DNA from: Closterium sp. NIES-65
Taxonomy: Eukaryota; Streptophyta; Zygnematophyceae; Desmidiales; Closteriaceae
Length of the DNA: 64,000 bases
NCBI GenBank assembly: GCA_948144175.1
Contig: CANXME010002307.1
Span: 310,001 to 374,000 of the forward strand
Direction of reading: 5' to 3'
The notes beneath the pieces are model-generated. The model was not told the DNA's origin. It was given only the letters and a program-made list of their open reading frames with translations, and ran no database searches. Position numbers and translations under genes: made by a program. Each line of letters begins with the position of its first letter. The first letter of the stretch is position 1. Of this stretch, positions 51,553 through 61,099 are shown one piece after another.

Positions 51553-52567
51553 ATGGCCAGCCCTAATGTTCTTACCTTTGATGCTGAGGGTCGAGCAGTC
51601 AATTTCGAGGTCTGGGTTAATGATCTGCAACTTTTTTTGCAGTGCGACTCTAGGGACGGAGTCTCACTGTTCCATCACACGTCCGGCGTCTCGGTCGCAC
51701 CTGCTGCCGATGTTGACAGTGTAGTTCGCTCGTAGTGGACCACGCGTGATGCTGCTACTCGTCTTGCTGTTCGTGATCACCTGCCGTCTGCTGAGCGTGC
51801 GCACTTTAACCAGTACAATACTGCTCAGAATCTGTATGACGCTGTTGTTGCGCGCTACTCCTCCCCTGCCACTGCTGCTCTCAGCCGCCTCATGCTCCCG
51901 TACCTGTTTTTGCCGCTTTTGCCACAGTCGCTGACCTCATTACCCAACTTCGCACCAGTGACACCCGCTACCGCGCTGCGCTTCCTGCCGAGTTCTACGC
52001 CAAGAACCCCCCCCCCCTATGTACATCACCCTCTACTACCTCGTCACCCGGCTCCCTGACTCCCTTCGTCCAGTCAGGGAACACTTCCTCTCCCTTTGCC
52101 CCACCACGCTCACTGTTGACCTCCTCGAGGAGCGCCTTCTTCCAGCAGAGAAGAGTATAGTCGCTGTAGGAGCCTCTCGTGGTGACCCTCGTACCCCTTT
52201 CTTTGAAGGGTGCTCCCTTGTCCCCCTCTTTGTTTCTGTTGCCACTGCTGCTGCTGTCGACCTCGTTGGCACTGAGTCGGTCGACGTTGCGTCTACTTCT
52301 AGTGGGAGACGCCGCAGCGGCAAGGGCAAGGGGGGCAAGGGTGGTGGAGGGGACGGCAAGGGCGGCGGTGGTGGCGGTGGTAGTGGCAGTGGAGGAGGTG
52401 GAGGGGGTGGGGGTGGAGGTGGGGGTGGTGGCGGGAGTGGGGGGTTAGGTGGCGGTGGTGGAGGTGGAGGCGGCGGCGGCGGCGGCAGTGGGGGTGGAGG
52501 CAGCGGTGGTGCTGGTTGGGATGGCGCTGTGCAGCGGGGAGGATTTGGCGGTGGCCAGCGCCAATAG
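51553..52567 (+). pseudogene. Copia J Gag
   Basis: Starts MASPNVLTFDAEGRAVNFEV at 51553 and meets TAG at 51733-51735 (relatives have a Trp-containing SQWATRD). It then continues in other frames (AHFNQYNTAQNLYDAVVARY), and from 52019 as MYITLYYLVTRLPDSLRPVR, TVDLLEERLLPAEKSIVAVG and FFEGCSLVPLF to a long poly-Gly tail ending in TAG at 52565-52567. Gag is complete in content but has at least two disruptions. Confidence 0.85.
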
Positions 52568-52974
52568 CAGCAGCATTCTTGTGAGGCCCTGTCGCCCCAG
52601 CAGCTTCGTGAGTGGTACGCTGGGCGTGGGAGGCCTGGGGGTGCTGGTCCCTGCGCTTGCGAGCGCAGTGGAGAGACGTGCGGCGGCCCGCACGCCACGC
52701 ACCGCTGTTTTGGCCGCCTGTTTGACGCCTGGCGTGCACAGTTTCCTGACGCCACAGAGCTCCCTCGCTGGGGTGATCTGCTTAGGTCGGGGGTTGCTGT
52801 CTTTGATCTTGATTTTGATGCTATCCTTGCTGCTATGCATGCTGTGACTATTAGTGCTGAGGGTGACTGTTACCTGTGTGTTCCGCCCGATCCGGGCATT
52901 GAGGCTGCTGCTCTAGAACTGCATAGAACTGCACAGAATCGCACAGAACTGCACCCGCTGCCCCACCCTTTCTA
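52568..52974 (+). pseudogene. Copia J first zinc-knuckle segment (family 2 type)
   Basis: SPQQLREWYAGRGRPGG, then a Cys/His cluster (GPCACERSGETC, GPHATHRC), then RLFDAWRAQFPDATELPRWG and AVFDLDFDAILAAMHAVTIS. Same layout as in C and N. It runs into repeats near 52920 rather than into a protease. Confidence 0.78.
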
Positions 52975-53120
52975 GCCAGAGCTGCTGCCCCACCCGTTCC
53001 AGTCACCTCACCTGGAATCAGCTGCCCCACCCGGTACTCTCCACCCCGCAGAACTGCACAGAACCGCACAAAACCGCGCAGAACCGCACTGAACTGCACA
53101 GAACCACACCGAACCGCACC
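52910..53120 (+). repeat. 10-bp repeat region in Copia J
   Basis: Two blocks of imperfect 10-bp units (agaactgcac, agaaccgcac) separated by gctgccccaccc motifs. Absent from the other Copia copies. Confidence 0.7.
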
Positions 53121-53205
53121 CGCTGTCCCACCTGTACCAGACAAAGCTGCCCCCGATGTTCTGAATCCTCCGCCTCAAGAGCTGAAACCCGCCACCAGCA
53201 GCACC

Positions 53206-53434
53206 AGTAGCAGCAGTTTAGGCTGCCCCCAGCAAAACCAGAAGCAGCATAGGCTGCCCCAACGCTCGAGCAGCAGCTTAGGCTAACCCCAGTGCACCAT
53301 CAGCAGCTTAGGCTGCCCCCAGTGCACCAGCAGCAGCTTAGGCTGCCCTCAACAGATCCAGCAGCAGCATAGGCTACCCCCAGCACACCAGTAGTAGCTT
53401 AGGCTGCCCCGAGCAAAACCAGCAGCACCATAGG
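53206..53434 (+). repeat. 30-bp minisatellite in Copia J
   Basis: About eight imperfect units of 30 bp, consensus around agcagcttaggctgccccca followed by gtgcaccagc. Thirty bp keeps reading phase; one frame gives QQLRLPPVHQ. It sits between the two knuckle segments, at the mosaic join. Units are contiguous with no spacers, so this is not a CRISPR. Confidence 0.82.
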
Positions 53435-53439
53435 CTTAC

Positions 53440-54999
53440 ATGGCGTGTACTAGAGTTCTACAGCAGCAGGGCGAGCCGCAGCACTCCCGGCAGTGGGGAC
53501 CTGCGGGTCCAAAGGGTGGAGCCCCCTGCAGTGGCTCATCTAGCTGTGGGCGAGACGTCGGCCCCTACGGGTACCGGGCCCTGACAGGCCCTGGTGCTAG
53601 CACCACCTGTTGGAGTCCTGACCACTCTGCGTCCAGCTACTACCGTCGACTCGATGACCTCCACCGTGAGCGTTTTGGTCCTCACGCTATTACACCGCAC
53701 TGGCCCTCGCGACTTCGCCAGCGCACTGCTGCACCAGTTGAGTCTCACTTGCCTGGTCTAGGACCGTTCCCGGCTGCACAAGTAGAGACATGTGTTTCCA
53801 CTCTTGGTGCGTGTGTTGTTTCCAGTCCAGGCGCCTCTGAGGGTCTTTGTGTAGGAGCTGCAGCTACCACTAGTCAACCAGCCTTTGTAGCTCGCTCGGG
53901 TGCGACCTCACAGACTGCACAGCTTTCCTTCACCCTAGACTCTGGAGCGTCCAACTGTTTCTTTCACAACTGTACTGACCTCACACCACTGCGCTCTCCA
54001 GTCACTGTCGCCTTGGCTGACCCCTCTATCGGACGTGTAGTTGCCCGCAGCACCACCACTCTCCCGTGTCCGGCGGCTCCCTCTGGGTTCCTCACAGGTT
54101 ACTACACCCCCTCGTTCTCTAGGAACCTGGTGGGTGTCAGTCACCTCCACGACCTGGCGCTACTGGTGCTGCTAGGGCTTCTGGTGGTCTCGCTGGAGCT
54201 GGAGCTGCTTGAGGTGCAGGAGGTGGAGGTGCTGCTGGAGTTGGAGCTGACGCTGGCGGTACTGGTGCTGTCCTTGCTGGTTCAGGAGGCGCTGCGCGGC
54301 CGCGGCCGTACTCCGCTCCTTGAGCAAGTTCTTGGTCTCCCGCCTTCTACTGGTCCTCCTCCTTTCTTAGAGTGTCCACTTCTTGTCCAGTCCCAGTCAC
54401 AGTTACAGCCCGCCTCCCCACTGCCTGCTCCTTTTCCTTACACTAGTTCGACCGAAGGTCTTGCGGAGCGTCGTGAGCCTGATTCTCGTCCTGCGTCACC
54501 TGTTCGTGCTGCTCGCACTAGACGTCGTGGCACGAACCAGATGGCTTTGCGTCCTTCCACTCCCTCGCATCGTGTCCCTCCGCCTTCTCCACCGGCGTCC
54601 TCCCTTCCTGTCAGTCGGGACCCGGAGTCTGACTCCCTTTGTGCTGCTAGTCCTACTGTCACGCGTCTCCTGGCCACTATTGTCGCTGACCCTTCCTTTG
54701 AGTCTACTGATGTGTCTGCTCTTGTTGCTGAGCTTGTCGACTTTGCTGCTCATTGTCGTCGAGACTACACCGCTAGTCTTGTTGCTAAGTCTGAGTCAAT
54801 CTGTCCTACGTCCATCGGGGGTGAGTGTGCCCTTAGCACGGACGTTCTTGAGGACAGACAGGAGGAGTTCCAGTGTTTTGCTGCTACTTTATCTCATCTC
54901 GTGTCCATGCTGCTTGCCCCTAAGGGAGACCCGGATGCACCAGACATCCCGACCCCGCGCTCTTACACAGAGGCGACACCGGGTCCCTACTCCTCTTAG
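53440..54999 (+). CDS. Copia J knuckle-protease fused to linker, integrase missing
   Basis: 519 open codons. Residues 38-75 are a degenerate family 1 type knuckle (GRDVGPYGYRALTGPG, SPDHSASSYYRRLDDL; two Cys replaced by Tyr). The protease LDSGASNCFF has catalytic D167. After FSRNLVGVSHLHD (about residue 235) the frame passes directly into the spacer and linker (LLATIVADPSFESTDVSALV, AELVDFAAHCRRDYTASL); the pre-integrase and integrase, about 1.3 kb in relatives, are gone. It ends at TAG 54997-54999 (CAG in relatives). The start is arbitrary; an upstream frame may feed it. Confidence 0.85.
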   Translation: MACTRVLQQQGEPQHSRQWGPAGPKGGAPCSGSSSCGRDVGPYGYRALTGPGASTTCWSPDHSASSYYRRLDDLHRERFGPHAITPHWPSRLRQRTAAPVESHLPGLGPFPAAQVETCVSTLGACVVSSPGASEGLCVGAAATTSQPAFVARSGATSQTAQLSFTLDSGASNCFFHNCTDLTPLRSPVTVALADPSIGRVVARSTTTLPCPAAPSGFLTGYYTPSFSRNLVGVSHLHDLALLVLLGLLVVSLELELLEVQEVEVLLELELTLAVLVLSLLVQEALRGRGRTPLLEQVLGLPPSTGPPPFLECPLLVQSQSQLQPASPLPAPFPYTSSTEGLAERREPDSRPASPVRAARTRRRGTNQMALRPSTPSHRVPPPSPPASSLPVSRDPESDSLCAASPTVTRLLATIVADPSFESTDVSALVAELVDFAAHCRRDYTASLVAKSESICPTSIGGECALSTDVLEDRQEEFQCFAATLSHLVSMLLAPKGDPDAPDIPTPRSYTEATPGPYSS

Positions 55000-56526
55000 T
55001 GGCAGATAGCCATGGACGCAGAGATGGCTTCCTGGAAGTCCACAGGCACCTACGTCGATGAGGTTCCCTCACCTGGGGCGAACATTGTCGATGGCATGTA
55101 GATTTTCAGGGTGAAGCGGCCGCCAGGTTCTCCGCCTGTCTTCAAGGCGCGTTACGTGGCTAGAGGCTTCAGTCAGCGGCAAGGAGTTGACTACCTTCCA
55201 GACCTTCTCTCCCACCCCAAAGATGACCACTCTTTGGGTACTACTGCACGTTGCTGCTCAGCGTGACTACGAGCTTCACTCTCTTGACTTCGGCACAGCC
55301 TTCCTACAGGGCAGCCTGCATGAGGAGATCTGGCTGCGCCGCCCACCTGGCTTCACTGGGGGTTTCCCTCCTGGTACCCAACGGAGCCTCAGGCGGCTAG
55401 TCTACGGTCTCCGCCAGGCGCCTCAGGAGTGGCAGGACACAATGAGGACGACTCTTGCGGCTCTTGGGTTTGCTCATTCCTCTGCTGACCCGTTGTTGTT
55501 TGTACGCACGGACACTTCGCTGCCTCCGTTCTACATCCTCATGTACGTTGACGACTTGGTTTTTGCCACTTCTGACCCTAAGGCACTTACTCTAGTGAAG
55601 TCGGAGCTGCAGAAGAGACACACGTGCCTAGACCTGGGTGAGCTGCGCAGCTATCTTGGCTTGCAGATCACTCGGGACAGAGCACGCCGCACCATCACGC
55701 TGACTCAGTCACACATGGTGCAGCTGGTCCTTCAGCGCTTCGACTTCCAGTACTCCTCGCCACAGACCACTCCTCTGCTCACCGGTCACTCACTCTCAGC
55801 TCTGCCTTTGGACAAGTCCGTAGAGTCGAGTGGCATGTATCCAGAGCTTGTGGGCTGCCTCATGTACGTGATGACCTGCACTCATCCTGACCTTGCATAC
55901 CCTCTTAGCATCCTGGCACGCTACGTTGCGCCCGGGAGACACCGACGAGAGCACTGGAAGGCAGCAAAGAGGGAGATGCGCTACTTGTGCAGTACTTCGA
56001 GCATGGGGCTCGTGCTTGGGGGAAAGGGGTCCAGTTGTTCTCACTCCTCACGCAGACGCTTCTTGGGTTGACGACTTGGCTACGCAATGGTCGTCATAGG
56101 GTTACACCTTCAACCTTGGCTCAGGCTCTGTTTCTTGGCGGTCTACCTGCTCGTCTTCTATTCTTAGCTCCAGCTGTGCGGATGAGATCTACGCAGGGGC
56201 CATGGCTGCACAGAACTACGCTGGCTCACCTACCTGCTAACCGACCTGGGCGAGGCGCCTCGTTCTCCTCCGATTCTGTACGTCGACAACAAGGCAATGC
56301 TTGCCTTGTGTCGTGAGCAGAGACTGGAGCACAGAACAAAGCACATCGCTCTTCGCTACTTTCTTGCTCGAGAGTTGGAGCAGCGTGGTCAGCTTCCTAT
56401 GTTTTATGTGGCCTCTTAGGCAAACACGACTGATATCTTCACCAAGGCACTTCAGCCTTGTGATCATGAGCGGTTCTGTACTGTTCTAGGCCTCGTCCCC
56501 ACTTGTCCTCACTTGCTCATTTCTTG
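55000..56526 (+). pseudogene. Copia J reverse transcriptase and RNase H
   Basis: Continues from the linker. TAG at 55099-55101 replaces the Trp of GMWIF; a one-base change near 55190 shifts frame. 55187-56071 is open: LDFGTAFLQG (catalytic Asp), RRLVYGLRQAPQEWQD, MYVDDLVFATSD (YVDD intact), thumb and connection. RNase H (from about 56050) is in several frames: ADEIYAGAMAAQ-like, then LYVDNKAMLALCREQRLEHR and DIFTKALQPCDHERF, natural stop at 56524-56526. RT catalysis is the part best kept. Confidence 0.87.
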
Positions 56527-56756
56527 ACTTTGTTTGTACTGTGATCTCTATATATATACCTGCATGCTTACACTTGCTAGGTTGTGATCAATGTCTTGCT
56601 TGTTCTACTTTATATAACTCTTCGTGTGAATTGGCCTTGTGGCTATTTGCTTGTGCTCGGAACGTGTGGTGACGTCGTGATCCATCCTGAGCTTGCTTTG
56701 CTCTTCTTGACTGGTCTTGTGACCTCTTGTTCTCCCCCACTTTTCCTATAGGGGTG
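56527..56756 (+). promoter_or_regulatory. 3-prime noncoding block of Copia J
   Basis: First hairpin GGCC-TTGT-GGCT (one G-U pair), second GGTC-TTGT-GACC perfect. Polypurine end ATAGGGGTG. Confidence 0.75.
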
Positions 56757-56886
56757 TGTCAAACTTGTATGCTATAGTCTGTGTAGGCTGTAGTGGGGTA
56801 GATAATATGGGGTACAACATCTATAGGTTCACTACTTGTACCCACTTGTTTCCTAGTCGATTTCATTCACTCGTACTATTCTCACA
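56757..56886 (+). repeat. 3-prime LTR of Copia J
   Basis: 130 bp, TGTCAAACTTGT to TATTCTCACA. Confidence 0.92.
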
Positions 56887-57813
56887 TTTTGAGCCTAATA
56901 TGATGGTAACCTCCCAGTAAGTCAATCTTCGAAAACACTCGCGCGGTTCGCAGTTGATCTATCAGTTGGTCAGCGCGGGGAATCGGGTATCGCGATTTGA
57001 TGGTTACTCGGTTCAGTGCTTGGTAATCAATACACATGCGAAAACCTACGTCATTTTTTGGTATGAACAGTATCGGTGCGGCAAACGGTGAAGAGCTCGG
57101 TCGGATGAATTGCTTCTCTGTCAGGTAATCTATTTGCTTCCTAAGCTCATCGAGCTCCGGCTGTGTCAGTCTGAACTGGCGTTGTACAGTTGGCTGTGCC
57201 CCCGGTTCTAACTCATCCGGGAAAATCCCTGGGTACCTTATCAGCTGTTTCTGTAGTTCGGGCGGTACAGCTGCTAGACGTTTCTGAAAATCGCTCGGCG
57301 CCTCTGCTTCTACCACTACTGCTATATCCACTGCGTACACATCGGCTTCAGCGGTGACATCCCGTTTCATCGTGATGGCGTTGACGTGGACCGTCGAAGA
57401 CTCGGGCGACTGCCAGCGAGGTAATTCGACCAAGTTATCGCTACATCGCACAATGCAGCTACCCGTCGTCCAGTCAATTCGTGGGTTGTATCGTCGCAGC
57501 CAATCACGTCCCTGTAATTTGTCGTGCCCATCCAGTATCGTCGCGAGCATTTCCTGTGTAAACCCGAAGTTCCCCCCGTAGCGGACTTTTACTCTCTCTC
57601 CACTTTCTCCCGTATAGCCAGAGGTGTGCCATCAACTAAGCGTGCATCTATCTTCGGTAAGCACCGACTAAGTGTCAGCTGCAGTTTCCGTGCAGTCGTG
57701 GTATTAACTGAACTGTGACTTTCCCTTCCATCTATAAATATCTTTACTGCTGCTCCTTGTATTTTCCCGTGGATCAGTACTGGGCAAGCCGTCGCTGTAC
57801 CCTCCTTATTCAC
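56887..57813 (-). pseudogene. Gypsy L protease and RT fingers
   Basis: 57813-57589 is the protease start: GKIQGAAVKIFIDGRESHSS, where relatives have DSGASHS, so the active-site Ser-Gly is altered although the Asp remains. 57550-56882 holds the protease back half (LQGRDWLRRYNPRIDW), a linker, and RT fingers (PELDELRKQIDYLTEKQFIR, SSPFAAPILFIPK, VGFRMCIDYQALNRVTIKS, KIDLLGGYHHIRLK). RT is cut there by Copia J. Confidence 0.88.
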
Positions 57814-57895
57814 CCGAGCCCGTCCGATGGCGTGAATCGGTACTGTGACTCGGTGAGGGTCGGTCAGGCAATCTCGTCAGTAGTTGGCCCGTTTT

Positions 57896-58802
57896 CTACT
57901 GGCTGTTGGCGTTTCCCTGCCTCTGAGAGTCCCTCCCCTGCTCTTCTCCACGGCACCTTAGTTCCTCAGGGCACTCGCTCTTGCGGTGGCCTGGCCTATT
58001 GCAAGCAAAGCAGCGCCCCTTAAACGGTGCGGCAGCTGCATTCGTCGCAACGGCATGTACGGTGGCCTGCTCGGTCGTTCGCCGAGGGCGATGTCCGTAG
58101 TAGGACCCCGGCCTCGGTCGGCGCAATATGTCGATTTTCTCGGCGAGCGCGAGAATCTTGCTGAAGTTCGAGAGTCCGCGTAACATAATTTTGTGCGAGA
58201 TGTCTGGCTTCAGCCATTCGACGTAACGGTCCACCCGCTCTGCTTCGAGCATGTAGCCGACTTGCTCGCATAATGCGAAAAAAACCGCTTGTATAGTCAT
58301 GAACTGACCCAAGCTGTCGCCAAGTGCGTATTCTATAACGCGCCGAGATTGAAGCTGCAATCAGCTCGAAGCACGCCCGAAGCCCTGCGCACCACGCATC
58401 CCACGTGTTGTACTGGGTGGCTTCGCAGAAAGAACGCCAGGTAACGGCTGGGCCCGTGGGCTCTTCCTCTTGCAACGGCGGCTCGTAGGCGTGCGGCGAA
58501 GTGACGATCACTCGCCACCAGTCCATGGCAGGGTCCCATAGCAGTGAAAATGCATAGCCAATCTTCGCTGCGTCTGCGACGACGTAATTGGCGTCAAAAA
58601 ACACGTTCATAATGAAAATCCAGGATCGAACCGTCGGACTCCCGTGTTGGTTAGGATTGAAGCAGGGCGGGCGCTGCGGCTTGAGCGGCATCGGCTCTTT
58701 TATGTGATCAGTGCCTGCTGGTGCCGCAAATTCGACGTGACGACGCGTTTTGCGTGGCGTATTCACGGTCGGAGCGGCCTTGTTCCTCGTCATGCCGGGC
58801 AT
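57896..58802 (-). pseudogene. Gypsy L Gag with zinc knuckle
   Basis: 58802 down: MPGMTRNKAAPTVNTPRKTR, VRSWIFIMNVFFDANYVVAD, LLWDPAMDWWRVIV, a typical Gypsy capsid. A frameshift near 58340-58360 leads to the second frame: FMTIQAVFFALCEQVGYMLE, ERVDRYVEWLKPDISHKIML and the knuckle CFACNRPGHRKSEC (CX2CX4HX4C, residues 117-130 of that frame). It binds element RNA. Confidence 0.87.
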
Positions 58803-58856
58803 TGACTAGGCTGCGCCATCACTGGCTACACCTGAGCGCTGTCCCACGCTGCCATG

Positions 58857-59072
58857 CTATGATGGTGTTCCGGTCAAGATGACGATTGGCTTGTCCGACT
58901 GTGCAGGTGCATTTGCGGGTGTTGGTGTTGCTGTAGGTGCATTCGTCGCCGACTGCCGGCGGGCGGCGTCAAGTTCCGTAGAGAGTGTCGCAACTTTGAG
59001 AGCGAAATTCTCGAGCTGGCTCACAAGGCGATCAAGCTGCTCCTGCGTCACTGTCACGATATTATATTCAGC
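58857..59072 (-). pseudogene. Gypsy L Gag N-terminus
   Basis: ATG at 59072 gives MAEYNIVTVTQEQLDRLVSQ and LENFALKVATLSTELDAARR, a probable coiled coil, then an Ala/Pro/Thr-rich stretch and PIVILTGTPS before TGA at 58857-58859. The next frame starts 55 bp further on, so the two Gag parts were probably continuous before a small change. Confidence 0.72.
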
Positions 59073-59242
59073 CATGGCGGGGGTGTCGGACAAGCTCAGC
59101 GAGAGCCTCTGTCGTGGCCGTGCGTGCTTACGAGAGAGCACTTTGAGCGGCGGTGCTTGGTCGCTGAGAGGCGTCTACCCCCCCCAAAAATTGAGATAGT
59201 GGAGAAGCAAAGGTGTGGATGCGGTCCGAGAGAAGATCGTAG

Positions 59243-59255
59243 GCTCTGGATACCA
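59243..59255 (-). promoter_or_regulatory. Primer-binding site of Gypsy L
   Basis: Minus strand TGGTATCCAGAGCC, close to the Met-tRNA site with one extra C. It follows TTGTAACACT, the presumed 5-prime LTR end, whose low edge is about 59258. Confidence 0.7.
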
Positions 59256-59257
59256 AG

Positions 59258-60910
59258 TGTTACAAGTGCAATTGAGCAAGCGAGCGAGAATTGCACTATC
59301 AAAGCAAAACAGTACAATGAGCGAAGGATTGAGCGAGAACTGAATAGCGAAGGTCACAGTGGTAACGGTAATGAAATGTGGGTGACGCGCGACGAGCTTG
59401 GGACTGAAGTTGGGACTGAGGTTGGGAAATGTCGAGGCGGGGGCCCGGAGCGCCGGTTACCAGCCGAGCCGTGAGGTTGGGGTACGACGGGCGAGGTGGC
59501 GGGAAATAGTCGAGGCAAGGTGTCGTGCATGGTAACGGTGGCGAGTGTGGCGAGTTCAGTGATGTATGCGCTAAGCGGGGATGCTGTTAGAGACTAAGGA
59601 CGGAGTCTATGAAGATTAGTAGCCAAAATATCTCAACATCGTTGGGCCTAGTTTCTGAACAGATAAGTCGAGTTCACAAGAAACGCCGTCGACGAAAAGT
59701 TCACAGTCAAAACTACATCAAACTCGAATATGTTGTAGCTCTACTCCGTGGCTACAATTCCCAAGTTGAATCATGCGAAAAGGTGAAGTATTTCTTGAGC
59801 TATCAATTTCGGCGCACTAGGGGGTATGCTGCCATAGAATCTTAACTCAATCACAAAGTTCACACAAGTTCACACAAGAGAATTGGACTAGCACTAAACC
59901 AGGTGGAAGGGATGAGGAGGACGAGAGGGAAGGTCCCAAGAGAGTCCCCAACCAAGGAAACCCCATGCCATACAATTCCCTTCCCCATAGGCAACCCAAC
60001 TTTGACCTTTGTCACTATCCCAACCTCCACAATCCACCTCAACCCAACTTGGCCACACTTGCCAGCCTGGTTTGGTTTCTCCCAACCATTTGGCAGCAAC
60101 TACAGTAGAAAAGACGAATTTCCCAACCCTCAAAAGTCTGTACCCCATATTGAGTCAACCCCACAACTTCCCATAGTCACCACAACCAAATATCAAAAGC
60201 ATACGAACTCCAACGTTCGTAACTTTCTTGTTCGTGCTCCGATTGAAGCGATACTTGGTTCCTCGGAAAGCTCTTGAGCAGAGGAGTCACTTCAGATATC
60301 TGCTCAAGCCAAATAACATTCACACACAGACACACACACACACACACACACACTCAGAAAAACCAAACCGCACAAAACACAAATTTCTGCACACACTCAC
60401 AACACGCATGCAACGCACGAACATATGATGGGAGGCAGACAGACGTGAATGCGAATGGTAGCATCACTCAACAGATGCGGCATAAGGAAATAGAATTTTC
60501 CTTACAAACACACTACTCTCCTATCCTAGCAGACAGCCGCCAGCTTCGCTGAAGAGTAGAGTCCTCCCTGTAAGAAATTTCTTGCCTGTTTTTCTGATAA
60601 CCAGACATATCTGATTTTCTAAAAAATGGTTTTTGTTTTATCTGATAGGAAAGAAATGGTTTCTACATTTTACCTGATGGGAAAGACAAGTTTTTTCGGT
60701 TCTTCTGATGCATCACGAATCTGTTTCGATTTCGTCTGATAATGTGACTTTTCCCCTTAGGCGTGAACTTGGCATGCATGCACTGTGTTCCCTGATTACC
60801 GGTTTGCCGACACCATTCATTTCGCGCCTTGTCCCTGCACGTGACCACTTGGCCACCATTGCACAAGATGGTGCTGCAATAGGTGATTCTGCGAAAAACT
60901 AAGCTGATTC
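59258..60910. other. Probable Gypsy L 5-prime LTR and unassigned AT-richer DNA
   Basis: The first 300-350 bp should be the 5-prime LTR of L; its outer edge cannot be set because the 3-prime LTR is missing. Beyond about 59600 base composition becomes AT-richer and codon-like order is absent. 60130-60170 resembles a Copia LTR box on the minus strand (TATGGGGTACA) but without the rest. Repeated TCTGAT-type motifs occur at 60590-60740. I see no gene. Confidence 0.45.
60320..60353. repeat. (CA)n microsatellite
   Basis: CACACACAGA followed by about eleven uninterrupted CA dinucleotides. Confidence 0.9.
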
Positions 60911-61043
60911 CGTCAAACTATAACACTGGTTATGTTGTGTAGGCTGTAGTGGGGTAGCCTATATGGGGTACAACCCAATTAGGGTCAGTACTTGTACGAC
61001 ATTTCTGATCAATGCATTCATTCCTGTTCCCTAGTTTCTGACA
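60911..61043 (+). repeat. 5-prime LTR of Copia N
   Basis: 133 bp. It starts CGTCAAAC (TG mutated to CG) and ends TTTCTGACA; carries TGTAGTGGGGTAGCC, ATATGGGGTACAAC and TTAGGGTCAG. Confidence 0.85.
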
Positions 61044-61055
61044 TGGCTTCAGAGT
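61044..61055 (+). promoter_or_regulatory. Primer-binding site of Copia N
   Basis: TGGCTTCAGAGT after the LTR: 9 of 12 matches to TGGTATCAGAGC, suggesting decay. Confidence 0.7.
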
Positions 61056-61099
61056 AGTAGGTCCTTAGAACCCTTTTTTTTCGGGCCCACCATTAGCTA

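Larger units (their letters stand above)
50544..56886 (+). mobile_element. Copia element J, complete LTR to LTR, integrase deleted
   Basis: 6.3 kb, inserted in the RT of Gypsy L. LTRs of 129 and 130 bp differ at about 9 positions. Flanking pentamers GTTCG and TTTTG match 3 of 5, but the L frame is restored only if exactly 5 bp are removed with the element (IRLKTSNCAKTSFRTR), supporting a decayed 5-bp duplication. Family 2 Gag, then a second knuckle and protease of family 1 type, no integrase, RT with YVDD, RNase H. Confidence 0.92.
45279..59600 (-). mobile_element. Gypsy (chromovirus) element L, split by six insertions
   Basis: Minus strand, a second chromovirus family, distinct from F/H. 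Spliced pieces, in element order: PBS and Gag (59255-57896), protease and RT fingers (57813-56887), RT palm (50543-50425), RT and RNase H (50134-49348), integrase (49347-48738, 47310-47211, 46628-46380), integrase C-terminus and chromodomain (45852-45307), polypurine tract (45298-45280). Inserted later: MITE-1, MITE-2, M, TRIM-3 and J. The 3-prime LTR is missing, replaced by the Copia K LTR. The upper limit is approximate. Confidence 0.9.

Noticed and set aside
53206..53434. Regular 30-bp repeats resembling a CRISPR array
   Set aside because: Units are contiguous and degenerate without unique spacers, in a eukaryotic retrotransposon; it is a minisatellite.
60130..60190. Solo Copia LTR on the minus strand
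   Set aside because: Only a TATGGGGTACA-like box matches; no TGTCA start or TGACA end could be found.
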